19,125 nt of DNA from an uncultured Selenomonadales bacterium (GTDB lineage: Bacteria > Bacillota > Negativicutes > Selenomonadales > Selenomonadaceae), in assembly GCA_937877545.1 (NCBI GenBank), contig CALFJE010000073.1, forward strand, positions 1-19,125. The letters are read 5' to 3'. The notes beneath the pieces are model-generated. The model had not been told where the DNA came from and made no database searches. It was given only the letters and a program-made list of their open reading frames with translations. Shown one piece after another: positions 1-7,726 of this stretch. Both the position numbers and the translations under genes were made by a program. The first letter of the stretch is position 1, and each line of letters opens with the position of its first letter.

Positions 1-1546
1 GGGCGGCTCCACTGCCAAGACCGCCGCGAGCATCGTCCCCGAAACCGCCGCCGCCGCAGAGCTTACCTCCGCCCAATACAATTCCTTTACCAAAAACGGC
101 TTGACCGTCAACGTCACGTATCACACCGTAAGCGATAACGACGCAGGCGAAGCTTTCAACTATAGCGGCGACACCTACCTCGCCAAACAGCGACTCGTTA
201 CCCGTGCCCTCTATAACTGATGGATACCCGAATCCCTCGACCGCATCAATCAATCGCTCGGCATTAACTTCACCGACGGCAGAGCCAACGTCAACGAACT
301 CGACATAAAGTTCAGCACTTACACCAACTCCAACAACGCCGCCATAAATCTTAATTTCAGCTACGACATGGGGCTTTCCTCCAAAGCGACCTTGACGATT
401 AACCCCGCCTTGCTTTACAACATTACGGCAAGCGACAAAAACGGCACGCTCCCCAATGGCAACAGAATTTACTCCGACGTCTACGCCAACTTCTCGGATT
501 ATTTTACCAATTATCTTGACAGGCTGATTCTGCAGGCTATGGCGGAAGTGACCATGAACGCCAATATCGCTTACGTCAACAATCTGCCCATGGCGATTAA
601 GAGCGGACTTGCCGCGATAGTCGGCGGCTATGACGACGCCTCAACCAGTTACAGCGACTTTGCTTATATTGGCGACGATGCAACCTCAGGCTACGCCATG
701 TTGCGCTACCTCGCCAAAAATTATTCCAACGGCTTGCCCGACGGTTCGGAATACAACAACGCCAAAACCCTCTTGACGGTGACGAACGAATTTGAAGACA
801 GCACCCTTAACCTCGCGGATTACGACAGCACCTTTGCGACCGTGAACGCGGCGGCTCGTACCACGGGGCTTAAAATTGCCGGCAACACTTTGGCGAACTC
901 AATCGTCGGCGGCAAGGGCAATGATTCGCTAAACGGCGGCGCAGGCAATGATACCCTTTGGGGCAACAGCGGCTCCGATGTTTTGCTTACTGCGGGCGCG
1001 GGCACCCTCCGTATCAAGAACGCCAAGGGCAAACGCTTAAGCCTTATTACCTCGACGGGCGCGGAATTGTCGACGATTGTCAGCAGTTCGTTGACGTTGA
1101 CGGACAGCTCTGGTGCGAAAATCACAATGCCCGCGACGGTGGAGGCGGCGGACGCTTCGGCTCGCACTGCGGCGATTCAAATCAGCGGCAACGCCCTCGA
1201 TAATACAATGTCGGGCAACGCAGGCAACGATAAGCTTTGGGGCGGCACAGGTAACGATACTCTCCTCGGCGGCACGGGTAACGACAGGCTCTACGGCGGT
1301 TCCGGCGACGATACGCTCATTGGCGGCGCGGGCAACGGCAAGGATATGATTTTCGGCTTCGACGATATTGACATGCCGGAGATTAGCGGCGCATGGACGG
1401 CGGCATACTACAGCGGGAGCGGGCGAGTCGTCTTCAAGGTTGGCGACACCTACAGCGCGATTATTCTCGATAAGCCCACCGCCTCGACCTTCAATATTAA
1501 CGGCGATAACTATCAAGTCAGCGGCTCCACGTTAGCCAAACAGTAA
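1..1546 (+). pseudogene. RTX-repeat secreted protein, 5'-truncated, interrupted by in-frame TGA
   Basis: The reading frame is open from base 2 to the TAA at 1544-1546 except for a TGA at 218-220. Coding character continues on both sides (ALYN-stop-WIPESLDRINQSLG), so this is one gene broken by a nonsense codon, perhaps TGG to TGA. The first ATG after the stop (368) has no Shine-Dalgarno site, so restart there is unlikely. Region 230-840 resembles, from memory, flagellinolysin-like zinc metalloproteases, but the place where HExxH is expected reads QAMAE (533-547) and the downstream glutamate region reads KSGLAAIVGG. Then come seven RTX-type nonapeptides in two blocks (GGKGNDSLN, GGAGNDTLW and GNSGSDVLL near 908-990; GNAGNDKLW to GGSGDDTLI near 1211-1322) split by about 65 residues. 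These usually bind calcium. The end (FGFDDIDMPEISG to SGSTLAKQ) looks like the C-terminus of a type I secretion substrate. The RTX call is firm; protease ancestry is inferred. Confidence 0.75.
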
Positions 1547-1571
1547 AATCTGCGCGGAGTCAAAAAATTAA

Positions 1572-1598
1572 CCCTCCGACTTTGGAGGGATTTTTGTT
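1572..1598. terminator. Hairpin terminator shared by two convergent genes
   Basis: A 6-bp stem, CCCTCC (1572-1577) with GGAGGG (1584-1589) around the loop GACTTT, is followed by ATTTTTGTTT on the plus strand. On the minus strand the same hairpin is followed by TTAATTTTTT. It can therefore stop both the plus-strand RTX gene and the minus-strand operon that ends at 1610. Confidence 0.75.
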
Positions 1599-1609
1599 TG
1601 CTTGGCGGG

Positions 1610-2593
1610 TCAGCCGGCAAGGGCGTTAAGGATGTCGTTGCGCGTAATGGCGTAGGTGCCCGACTTGCGCAGGACAATGCCCGCCGCAATGTTGGCGATA
1701 TATGCGCCGTCTACGGGCTTCAAGCCGCCCGCCAATGCCATAGCGAAAACCGCCGCCACGGTATCGCTTGCGCCCGCGCTGTCGAAAACCTCTTGGACTT
1801 GCGTGGGCAAATGGGCAACGTCGTCCTCGGTGACAAGCGTCATGCCCGATGAGGAACGCGTCGCCAAAACGTTCTTGATTTGAAACTTGCGCATGATGTA
1901 ACGCCCCGCACGTTCCGCCGCGTCGTCGTCGTCGGTCGGTATCGGACTCAAGAGGATTCGGTTAATCTTGGCAATGTTGGGCGTGACGTAATCGGCTTGC
2001 GCGTACTTAATCCACCGCTGACCGTAGGGCATGACCACCACCGGCACGCCGTGATTGTGAGCCGCCCTGATAATCGAGGCGCAAAAACGCTCCGTGCAGA
2101 CGCCCTTTTCGTAATCGGCGAGGACTATGGCGTCGAGGCTGTCGTTGAGCCGTTGCTTGACGAAACTTTTCAGCGCGTCGAATTGCTCCTCACTGCGCGG
2201 CGCGAGGTCTTCAAAGTCTAAGCGGAACATCTGAACATGCCCGCTCATGATTCGGATTTTGGTCGTGGTAGGCCACTCCGTCGCGATAAGCCCGTCCTGG
2301 TCAATGCCGCTTTCATACAGTTGCGAGGACAGCAACTCAAAATTATGGTCGTCGCCGACGAAGCCCGCCACCGCCGTCTTGCAACCGAGGTTGGCGAGGT
2401 TGTTGGCGATATTCGCCGCCGCACCCAATGACGCCTTGCGCTTGATAATCTTCGCCACGGGCACGGGCGCATCGCTGGCGAACTTCTTCACGTCGCCGTA
2501 GTAATATCTGTCCATCATAATATCGCCGATAACAAGCACGTTGCACTTGTCGACCTTCGTCTTGAAAAAATTTTGCCAATCAGTCTTGGTCAT
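1610..2593 (-). CDS. PfkB-family sugar kinase, HldA/RfaE-domain-I-like, with altered catalytic motifs
   Basis: 327 residues, the length of an HldA-type heptose-7-phosphate kinase without the nucleotidyltransferase half of HldE. Family marks are GDIMMDRYYYGD (23-34), DAPVPVAKI (41-49), GAAANIANNLANLG (57-70), MFRLDFED (122-129) and VLADYEKGV (157-165). Key positions deviate. The magnesium-associated NxxE motif reads NIAK (206-209), the GAGD anion-hole/catalytic-base motif reads GASD (274-277, Asp277 kept), and the usual DPKG reads MPYG. ATG start with AGGAGGT about 7 bases upstream. It is the last gene of an operon behind the FrhB-glycosyltransferase fusion, with a 21-base gap. Family members phosphorylate sedoheptulose-7-phosphate-derived sugars for LPS core heptose in the cytoplasm. 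Whether this one is catalytic, has another substrate, or is a pseudokinase cannot be told. Family call is sure; exact reaction is not. Confidence 0.8.
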   Translation of the reverse strand: MTKTDWQNFFKTKVDKCNVLVIGDIMMDRYYYGDVKKFASDAPVPVAKIIKRKASLGAAANIANNLANLGCKTAVAGFVGDDHNFELLSSQLYESGIDQDGLIATEWPTTTKIRIMSGHVQMFRLDFEDLAPRSEEQFDALKSFVKQRLNDSLDAIVLADYEKGVCTERFCASIIRAAHNHGVPVVVMPYGQRWIKYAQADYVTPNIAKINRILLSPIPTDDDDAAERAGRYIMRKFQIKNVLATRSSSGMTLVTEDDVAHLPTQVQEVFDSAGASDTVAAVFAMALAGGLKPVDGAYIANIAAGIVLRKSGTYAITRNDILNALAG

Positions 2594-2614
2594 GAGTTCA
2601 ACCTCCTAAAAGTT

Positions 2615-4912
2615 TTATTCCATGCCGTTTGCGAAGTTGGAAGTCTGCGCGGCGCGATTCAAAATTTCTTGCCGACCTTCGGGCGTGCAAATCCTTCGCA
2701 GGAAATCCTTCAAGGCGTTCAAGCCCTTATCCGCCGAGGTGATATTCACGACCCAGCCGCAAGAATTCTTCTTCACGCGTAAGGCTTGCGCCCCGATATT
2801 GGAGCTCAGCACAGGGTAGCCCGACAGTATCGCCTCGCTTGCCGTGTAGCAGTAAGTTTCGGGCGATATGCTAAGCACCGCAACGAACGCCGTTTCAAAC
2901 CGCGCCAACAGCTCCGATACGCGCCGATAATCGTATTCGCCCGCGAAGATTATCCCGTCCCTTGTCCCGACCGTCATGTTGCCCAGATACTTGCCCAGCA
3001 CGACAAACTCCAGCGGCAAGCCCTCCTGCCGAATAAATTCGTTGAGCCTCAGCAGATACTCCTCGCCCTTGATGTCGAACATGTTCCCGAGGAACGTCAC
3101 GCGCAATTTCCCTCGCGCCGCGAATTCGGGGCGGAAAGTTTTCGTCAGCGGTTGCGTCAAATAGTGCGGCTCGACCTCAATCTCAAGCGACGGATAGAAT
3201 CGCTTGATGATATTCGCCGCAAGAACCGACGGCACGATAACTTTATCTGCGCGGCTTAAAAGTTGTCCGAAGAACCTCTGCCACTCCGCCAGCTTAACGG
3301 CGGGATAACCGCACTCCGCAAATTTCTGCCGGCAATAAGGATTCGTGTCGCTTTCCGGGCAGAATCGCGTTTGGCATTCGATGTGTTGATTCGCGCAGAC
3401 GCAAAGGTAATCGTGCGCAAAAAACGTGAACGGTCGCCCGCAATGCGCCAGCCAATTCGCTATAAACGGTATATTAAAATGTATCAGGTGATTCACGAAA
3501 ATCTCCGTGATGTTTAAGTCATTTAAGAGTTTCGACAGCTCGGCGGCGTTTTCTTGGAGCGTGCAGTTCAGCGACGACAAAGCTTCCGTGCATACCAATT
3601 GCCCGTTGCCCGCACGTTGCAAGACATAAACGCCGCAATCTTGGAAATGCTTTTTAGCGTACTGTTCGAGGAAAACTTTCGCGCCGCCGCCCCAACCGTG
3701 CGTCAGAATCAAAACGTTGCGCTCAAATCGCCGCCGATAATGCTCCCGTATCTCCTGGAAGCTCGCCTGCAAGTTGCGTTGCGCCCGCTCGTTTTGCCGT
3801 TGCCGAATCGCGGGGGCGTCCTCGTAACAATATTTCTGCATGACCGCAAGGTAGTCGTGACGCGCAAGGAGTTGGAAAAATTGTTCGCGCCGCTCGTCGG
3901 GCACCGAGGGCGTTATGAAGCGCGGATTGTTCCACGCCACGTCCGCAAACTTGACTTGCCGCTTTATAAGATTCGTCAGCCCGAAAAAGCCGGCTCCCTT
4001 GGACGTGTGCACGATAACCAGCGACGTGCCGCGATTGTCGAAGAATTCGGGTGCAAAATTCTGCACGCCCCACGCGTCGGCAAGCGTCAAATCGCTTTGC
4101 ACGCTCGGAAATTTGAACTTGCAAGCGTGGCAAGCAGGACGTTCGCTCAGCCCGTTCAAAAAAAGTTTGCCGTAAAAATCCTCAACCACCGGCTTAAGAT
4201 ACGCCCCCTGGTCGGCAAAGGTTATCTCAAGGTGCGAAACTTGCCAGCCCTTGCGCTTACTGCGAAAATTGACGCGTGTAATATCGTGCGCGGCGGCAAT
4301 TTCGTCGATATATTTTTCCCAAAGCGCGGGCGGCGGCGTCCCGTGACAAATTATATCGACCGTCAGCAAGTTATCGTAGTCTTTGCCGAGATAATGCTTC
4401 AAACCGGCGCATTGGCAGGGCGTCCCGCTGAACAAAACATGCGTAAACTTTAGCGCGTCTTTGACTTGACGGTAAACATCGCCGATTTGACTTTGCGTAT
4501 ACTTGCTTCCGCGCAGATTTTCCAATTCGTCACGTGTCCTCGCCAAGGTGTGCACGACGTGAAACTTTTTATCGAACGCCGCGCCGAAGACGACTCCCCT
4601 GCTTGCAAAAATAATTTCGCTAAGAGCCGTGAACGCGCCTCCCGACGAGGAGTGTCGACGAATTTTTTCATCGGGGTTAATCGCCGCAAAGACGTGCGGC
4701 AACGCGGCGGGATAGCTCTTGACGTAATTGAGTGACGGGCAAGTCGAATCGCATCGCCCGCAACTTATACACAGCTTGTGATTGATTTGCGGGTAAGCAA
4801 AGCCCTCGGGGTCGCGAATCATGGCAATCGCGTTGCGCGGGCAGATATTGGCGCACGCCTCGCAACCGCTGCAGTCGGCGCGATTGGCGGCTATCATCTT
4901 TTCAATCTTCAT
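2615..4912 (-). CDS. Ferredoxin/FrhB-like protein fused to a GT4-type glycosyltransferase
   Basis: 765 residues in two halves. Residues 1-60 hold two 4Fe-4S clusters (Cys14, 17, 20, 24 and Cys48, 51, 54, 58, each ending CP). Residues 65-390 match the coenzyme F420 hydrogenase/dehydrogenase beta-subunit family: SSSGGAF (88-94), RGSKYTQS (134-141), FSGTPCQCAGLK (161-172), ICHGTPPP (188-195) and CHACKFKFPS (261-270). From about 398 a second protein starts: NVLILTHGWGGGAKVF (399-414), FLGNMFDIKGEEYLL (607-621) and the glycosyltransferase family 4 E-x7-E pattern at SPETYCYTASEA (683-694). FrhB-like proteins beside pyruvyl transferases are familiar in polysaccharide loci, where they probably carry out a redox step on a sugar; that role is inference. 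The fusion to a glycosyltransferase is unusual. The ATG overlaps the stop of the upstream pyruvyl transferase by 4 bases (ATGA), so translation is probably coupled. Substrates unknown. Confidence 0.85.
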   Translation of the reverse strand: MKIEKMIAANRADCSGCEACANICPRNAIAMIRDPEGFAYPQINHKLCISCGRCDSTCPSLNYVKSYPAALPHVFAAINPDEKIRRHSSSGGAFTALSEIIFASRGVVFGAAFDKKFHVVHTLARTRDELENLRGSKYTQSQIGDVYRQVKDALKFTHVLFSGTPCQCAGLKHYLGKDYDNLLTVDIICHGTPPPALWEKYIDEIAAAHDITRVNFRSKRKGWQVSHLEITFADQGAYLKPVVEDFYGKLFLNGLSERPACHACKFKFPSVQSDLTLADAWGVQNFAPEFFDNRGTSLVIVHTSKGAGFFGLTNLIKRQVKFADVAWNNPRFITPSVPDERREQFFQLLARHDYLAVMQKYCYEDAPAIRQRQNERAQRNLQASFQEIREHYRRRFERNVLILTHGWGGGAKVFLEQYAKKHFQDCGVYVLQRAGNGQLVCTEALSSLNCTLQENAAELSKLLNDLNITEIFVNHLIHFNIPFIANWLAHCGRPFTFFAHDYLCVCANQHIECQTRFCPESDTNPYCRQKFAECGYPAVKLAEWQRFFGQLLSRADKVIVPSVLAANIIKRFYPSLEIEVEPHYLTQPLTKTFRPEFAARGKLRVTFLGNMFDIKGEEYLLRLNEFIRQEGLPLEFVVLGKYLGNMTVGTRDGIIFAGEYDYRRVSELLARFETAFVAVLSISPETYCYTASEAILSGYPVLSSNIGAQALRVKKNSCGWVVNITSADKGLNALKDFLRRICTPEGRQEILNRAAQTSNFANGME

Positions 4913-6015
4913 GTTAAATTGTCTCCCAAAATGTTTTTGACGCCCAACGCCTCCGATAAGAATTTGAACGCCTTCGTCCGCTCGACGGGTAAAACCTCCT
5001 CGCGGCGCGTGAAGTCAACGTCCAGAATTGTATCGAGCTTGCGGTTGCCGTCGGAAGCCGTTCTGTCTTCAAGCCCGAACAATTTCAGCAGGCTGGGAAT
5101 GCGCATGGACATGTTGACGCCCACAGAGTCGTTTTCGATTTCGCGATTGAGGAACGGACGTTTGAACAGAATTGAGAACGCCACGCCGTGATAAGAATTC
5201 GTGAAGACAAGCGACGCATGCGCGAACAGCCAGATAAACTCCGACGGTCCGATTGTAAAGTGATTGTAATTGTTGAGGTCGAGCAGATTGATGACGGGCA
5301 AGTTGAGTTTGTCGGCGTGAGCTTTGACTTCGGGCGGCGGCGATTTGCGCAGATAATACGTCAGGACGTAGCCGCGAGCATATTTGCTCTTGAGCCACGT
5401 GGGCGGTTGCGCTACGGCAAGCCATTCGTCTTCCGTCAGCAAGAGCACGGGGTCGGGCATGAGCAGCGGCGTCTGCCCCGTCAAGTCGCGGATGATTTTA
5501 ATCGCGCCCTCCTCGCGAACGGAAAGGTGGTCGAAACCCGAAATGCCTCGGCGGAAAACTTCCTTGAGATGCGCGGGGATTTCGGGGGCGACAATGCTGG
5601 CGGCGTAGGCAATGCGCTTTTCACGCGGCGCGAACTCCAAAAAGGTATGCGGCGGAAACCAAGTCGGATTCCAAACCTGGTCGGAGCCGACAACAAAATA
5701 ATCGTATTCGTCGGCAAGCTCCTCGATATACGGAATATCAAACCGCGTCTGCAAATGCAGATTTTCAAAATCCTTGAACCTTGATTGACGCGCTCCCTCG
5801 CGAATAAAATACATGCGCCAACAATCGGCGCGTTCCTTTTGCATGACGAACGGCAAACCTGCTACTTCGCCGGTCTCAGGCAGAAATTTAATTTCGTCCG
5901 TCCAAAGCACCTCCGTGTAGTCCGCGAACTTTTTCAACGTGTGGTGCAGCGCAAATTTCTGCAAGATGTTTCCGTAATTAAAATAGCCGTCCAAAGTCAG
6001 TTGAGCTGCGCGCAT
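4909..6015 (-). CDS. Polysaccharide pyruvyl transferase family protein (WcaK/CsaB-like)
   Basis: 368 residues from the ATG at 6015, which has GGGAGG about 7 bases upstream. A longer open frame to 6117 exists, but its extra 34 residues do not look like the family, and the family start pattern (here MRAAQLTLDGYFNYGNILQK, compare ...HNYGAxLQ) begins at this ATG. Other marks: YFVVGSDQVWNP (106-117), RIAYAASI (134-141), SVREEGA (175-181), MPDPVLLL (196-203) and FTNSYHGVAFSI (271-282) with the conserved His276. Family members add a pyruvyl ketal from phosphoenolpyruvate to sugars of exopolysaccharide or cell-wall polymers in the cytoplasm. First gene of the minus operon with the FrhB-glycosyltransferase fusion (4-base overlap) and the PfkB kinase, behind a good promoter. 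The acceptor sugar cannot be told. Confidence 0.88.
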   Translation of the reverse strand: MRAAQLTLDGYFNYGNILQKFALHHTLKKFADYTEVLWTDEIKFLPETGEVAGLPFVMQKERADCWRMYFIREGARQSRFKDFENLHLQTRFDIPYIEELADEYDYFVVGSDQVWNPTWFPPHTFLEFAPREKRIAYAASIVAPEIPAHLKEVFRRGISGFDHLSVREEGAIKIIRDLTGQTPLLMPDPVLLLTEDEWLAVAQPPTWLKSKYARGYVLTYYLRKSPPPEVKAHADKLNLPVINLLDLNNYNHFTIGPSEFIWLFAHASLVFTNSYHGVAFSILFKRPFLNREIENDSVGVNMSMRIPSLLKLFGLEDRTASDGNRKLDTILDVDFTRREEVLPVERTKAFKFLSEALGVKNILGDNLT

Positions 6016-6035
6016 TGAATCGCCTCCCAAAATTT

Positions 6036-6071
6036 TTCCGCCATTATAGCACGGGTCGGGCAGGGGATAAA
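6036..6071 (-). promoter_or_regulatory. Promoter of the pyruvyl transferase operon (extended -10)
   Basis: On the minus strand TGCTATAAT lies at 6043-6051: a perfect TATAAT (6043-6048) with the TG of an extended -10 one base upstream. The -35 region at 17-18 bases is weak (TTATCC or TTTATC), which an extended -10 can tolerate. The start would be near 6036, giving a leader of about 20 bases that contains the GGGAGG ribosome site. Confidence 0.6.
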
Positions 6072-6111
6072 CGCCGCCGCGCAGAAATTTCTTGTCGAGG
6101 GCAACGTGACG

Positions 6112-6148
6112 TTGCATCCAATGTGTAAGCCGCTCGATAATCGAACGT
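6112..6148 (+). promoter_or_regulatory. Putative promoter of the AICAR transformylase gene
   Basis: TTGCAT (6112-6117), an 18-base spacer, then GATAAT (6136-6141). The predicted start near 6148 leaves a leader of about 38 bases with GAGGTG just before the ATG at 6186. No purine-riboswitch-sized leader fits. Confidence 0.45.
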
Positions 6149-6185
6149 CTTCGCTAAGTCAGAAATTTTCACTTGAGGTGATAAC

Positions 6186-7346
6186 ATGAATGAATTGGAA
6201 TTGAAATACGGCTGCAACCCGAATCAGAAACCTGCGCGGGTTTTCGCGTCGGAGGGTGCATTGCCGTTTGAAGTGCTCAACGGGCGACCGGGCTACATCA
6301 ACTTGCTCGACGCGCTCAACGGTTGGCAACTGGTACGCGAACTGCGCGAGGCAACGGGACTGCCCGCCGCCGCCTCGTTTAAGCACGTAAGCCCCGCCGG
6401 AGCCGCCGTAGGGGAGCCGCTCGACGACCTGCTCAGACGCGTTTACTTCGCTGAAGGATTGGAGCTTTCCGCGCAAGCCGCCGCCTACGTCCGCGCCCGC
6501 GGAGCCGACCGCATGAGCTCCTACGGCGACTTTGCAATTCTGTCCGACGAGTGCGACGCCACCACCGCCAATTATCTCAAGCGCGAGGTCAGCGACGGGG
6601 TTATCGCGCCCGCCTATTCGCCCGAAGCTTTGACGATTCTCAAGTCCAAACGCGGCGGCAATTATCTCGTGCTTAAGATGAATCCCGACTACGCGCCGCC
6701 CGCCATTGAGACCAAACAGGTTTTCGGCGTGACCTTTGAACAGCGACGCAACGACGTTAAAATTTCCGACGCCTGCCTTGAAGACGTGCCGACTTGTAAT
6801 AAAAATTTCACGCCCGAAGCGCGGCGAGATTTGTTTATCGCGCTGATAACGCTTAAGTACACGCAATCGAATTCGGTTTGCTACGCCAAGGGCGGGCAAG
6901 CCATAGGCATAGGCGCGGGGCAACAAAGTCGTGTTCACTGCACGCGGCTTGCCGGCAACAAGGCGGATTATTGGTTCCTGCGTCAATGCTCCAAGGTTTT
7001 GGACTTGCCGTTTAAAAAGGGCGTCAAGCGTCCCGACCGCGACAACGCCATTGACGTTTACCTGGGCGGCGAAACTTTTGACGAGGGCTGGGAACAACTC
7101 TTTACTGTCAAGCCCGACCCGTTGACCGGCGACGATAAACGCGCCTGGCTGAAGAATCTGCGCGGCGTGTCTTTAGCGTCTGATGCGTTTTTCCCGTTCG
7201 GTGACAATATCGAACGCGCTCATCAATCGGGCGTCGACTTCATAGCGCAGACGGGCGGCTCAATCCGCGACGACAACGTTATCGAGACCTGCGACAAGTA
7301 CAACATCGCTATGGCGTTCACGCATATTCGCCTGTTCCACCACTAA
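6186..7346 (+). CDS. Stand-alone AICAR transformylase (PurH C-terminal domain only)
   Basis: 386 residues with the whole AICAR formyltransferase part of PurH but no N-terminal IMP cyclohydrolase domain; PurH is normally about 510-590 residues. It transfers the formyl group of 10-formyltetrahydrofolate to AICAR, the ninth step of purine synthesis, in the cytoplasm. Visible marks: the catalytic Lys66-His67 in FKHVSPAGAAVG, MSSYGDFAILSDECD, YTQSNSVCYAKGGQ, IGIGAGQQSRVHCTRLAG, SDAFFPFGDN and the terminal HIRLFHH. These last motifs match, from memory, the animal ATIC sequence more closely than E. coli PurH, which ends RHFRH. ATG at 6186 with GAGGTG about 5 bases upstream. Single-gene unit, divergent from the pyruvyl transferase operon and convergent with gtrA; the stop codons overlap by 3 bases. 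A separate IMP cyclohydrolase must be encoded elsewhere if the pathway is complete. Confidence 0.9.
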   Translation: MNELELKYGCNPNQKPARVFASEGALPFEVLNGRPGYINLLDALNGWQLVRELREATGLPAAASFKHVSPAGAAVGEPLDDLLRRVYFAEGLELSAQAAAYVRARGADRMSSYGDFAILSDECDATTANYLKREVSDGVIAPAYSPEALTILKSKRGGNYLVLKMNPDYAPPAIETKQVFGVTFEQRRNDVKISDACLEDVPTCNKNFTPEARRDLFIALITLKYTQSNSVCYAKGGQAIGIGAGQQSRVHCTRLAGNKADYWFLRQCSKVLDLPFKKGVKRPDRDNAIDVYLGGETFDEGWEQLFTVKPDPLTGDDKRAWLKNLRGVSLASDAFFPFGDNIERAHQSGVDFIAQTGGSIRDDNVIETCDKYNIAMAFTHIRLFHH

Positions 7347-7726
7347 TCGCGCACGGCTTTGCGTTTCGTTAAATAATTCCAAATCGTGACTATGACGGTT
7401 GCGCCGAGTTTTGCGATCAGGTAATGAAGCCCCGCGACCGACACGAACAGCCACATGCAAAGTTGGTTGAGCACCAAGCCGACCGCGCCCGTCGCAAAGA
7501 AGATTATCGCCCGCCGCCACGTTTGCTTAGCTGCGCCCTTGAAGACGTAAACGACGCACAGCCAATAGTTGAACACGACCGTCACGCTAAACGATATTGC
7601 CGACGAATACAGGTACCAGACGCCCGCCCACTCCGTCAGCGCGTAAAGTATGGCGTAGTCCAAAGCCAGCGACACCCCGCCGACCATGCAAAATCTTACG
7701 AGTTCAAGCAGTCGTTCACGCGTCAT
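7343..7726 (-). CDS. GtrA-like membrane protein
   Basis: 127 residues from the ATG at 7726. The frame could be extended five codons to a TTG, but GGAGGG sits about 8 bases before this ATG and would lie inside the coding region if the TTG were used. The protein has four hydrophobic segments: roughly residues 9-30 (FCMVGGVSLALDYAILYAL), 35-55, 70-92 and 97-115, ending in a basic tail (NYLTKRKAVRD). This is the GtrA layout, a family linked to moving or flipping lipid-linked sugars in glycan modification at the inner membrane. Its ATG lies inside the end of the deacetylase gene (11-base overlap), so the two are likely co-translated and act on the same glycolipid. Confidence 0.85.
   Translation of the reverse strand: MTRERLLELVRFCMVGGVSLALDYAILYALTEWAGVWYLYSSAISFSVTVVFNYWLCVVYVFKGAAKQTWRRAIIFFATGAVGLVLNQLCMWLFVSVAGLHYLIAKLGATVIVTIWNYLTKRKAVRD

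Noticed and set aside
895..1350. CRISPR-like or tandem DNA repeats in the RTX region
   Set aside because: The repetition comes from glycine-rich nonapeptides in a coding frame; there are no conserved direct repeats with spacers.
3554..4453. 299-codon open frame on the plus strand opposite the FrhB-glycosyltransferase gene
   Set aside because: Antisense to a gene with clear iron-sulfur and family motifs; no ribosome site and no recognisable protein features.
6016..6117. N-terminal extension of the pyruvyl transferase by 34 residues
   Set aside because: It would include the promoter and Shine-Dalgarno site of the ATG at 6015 and does not match the family.
6159..7097. 312-codon open frame on the minus strand opposite the AICAR transformylase
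   Set aside because: The sense strand encodes an almost complete set of transformylase motifs.
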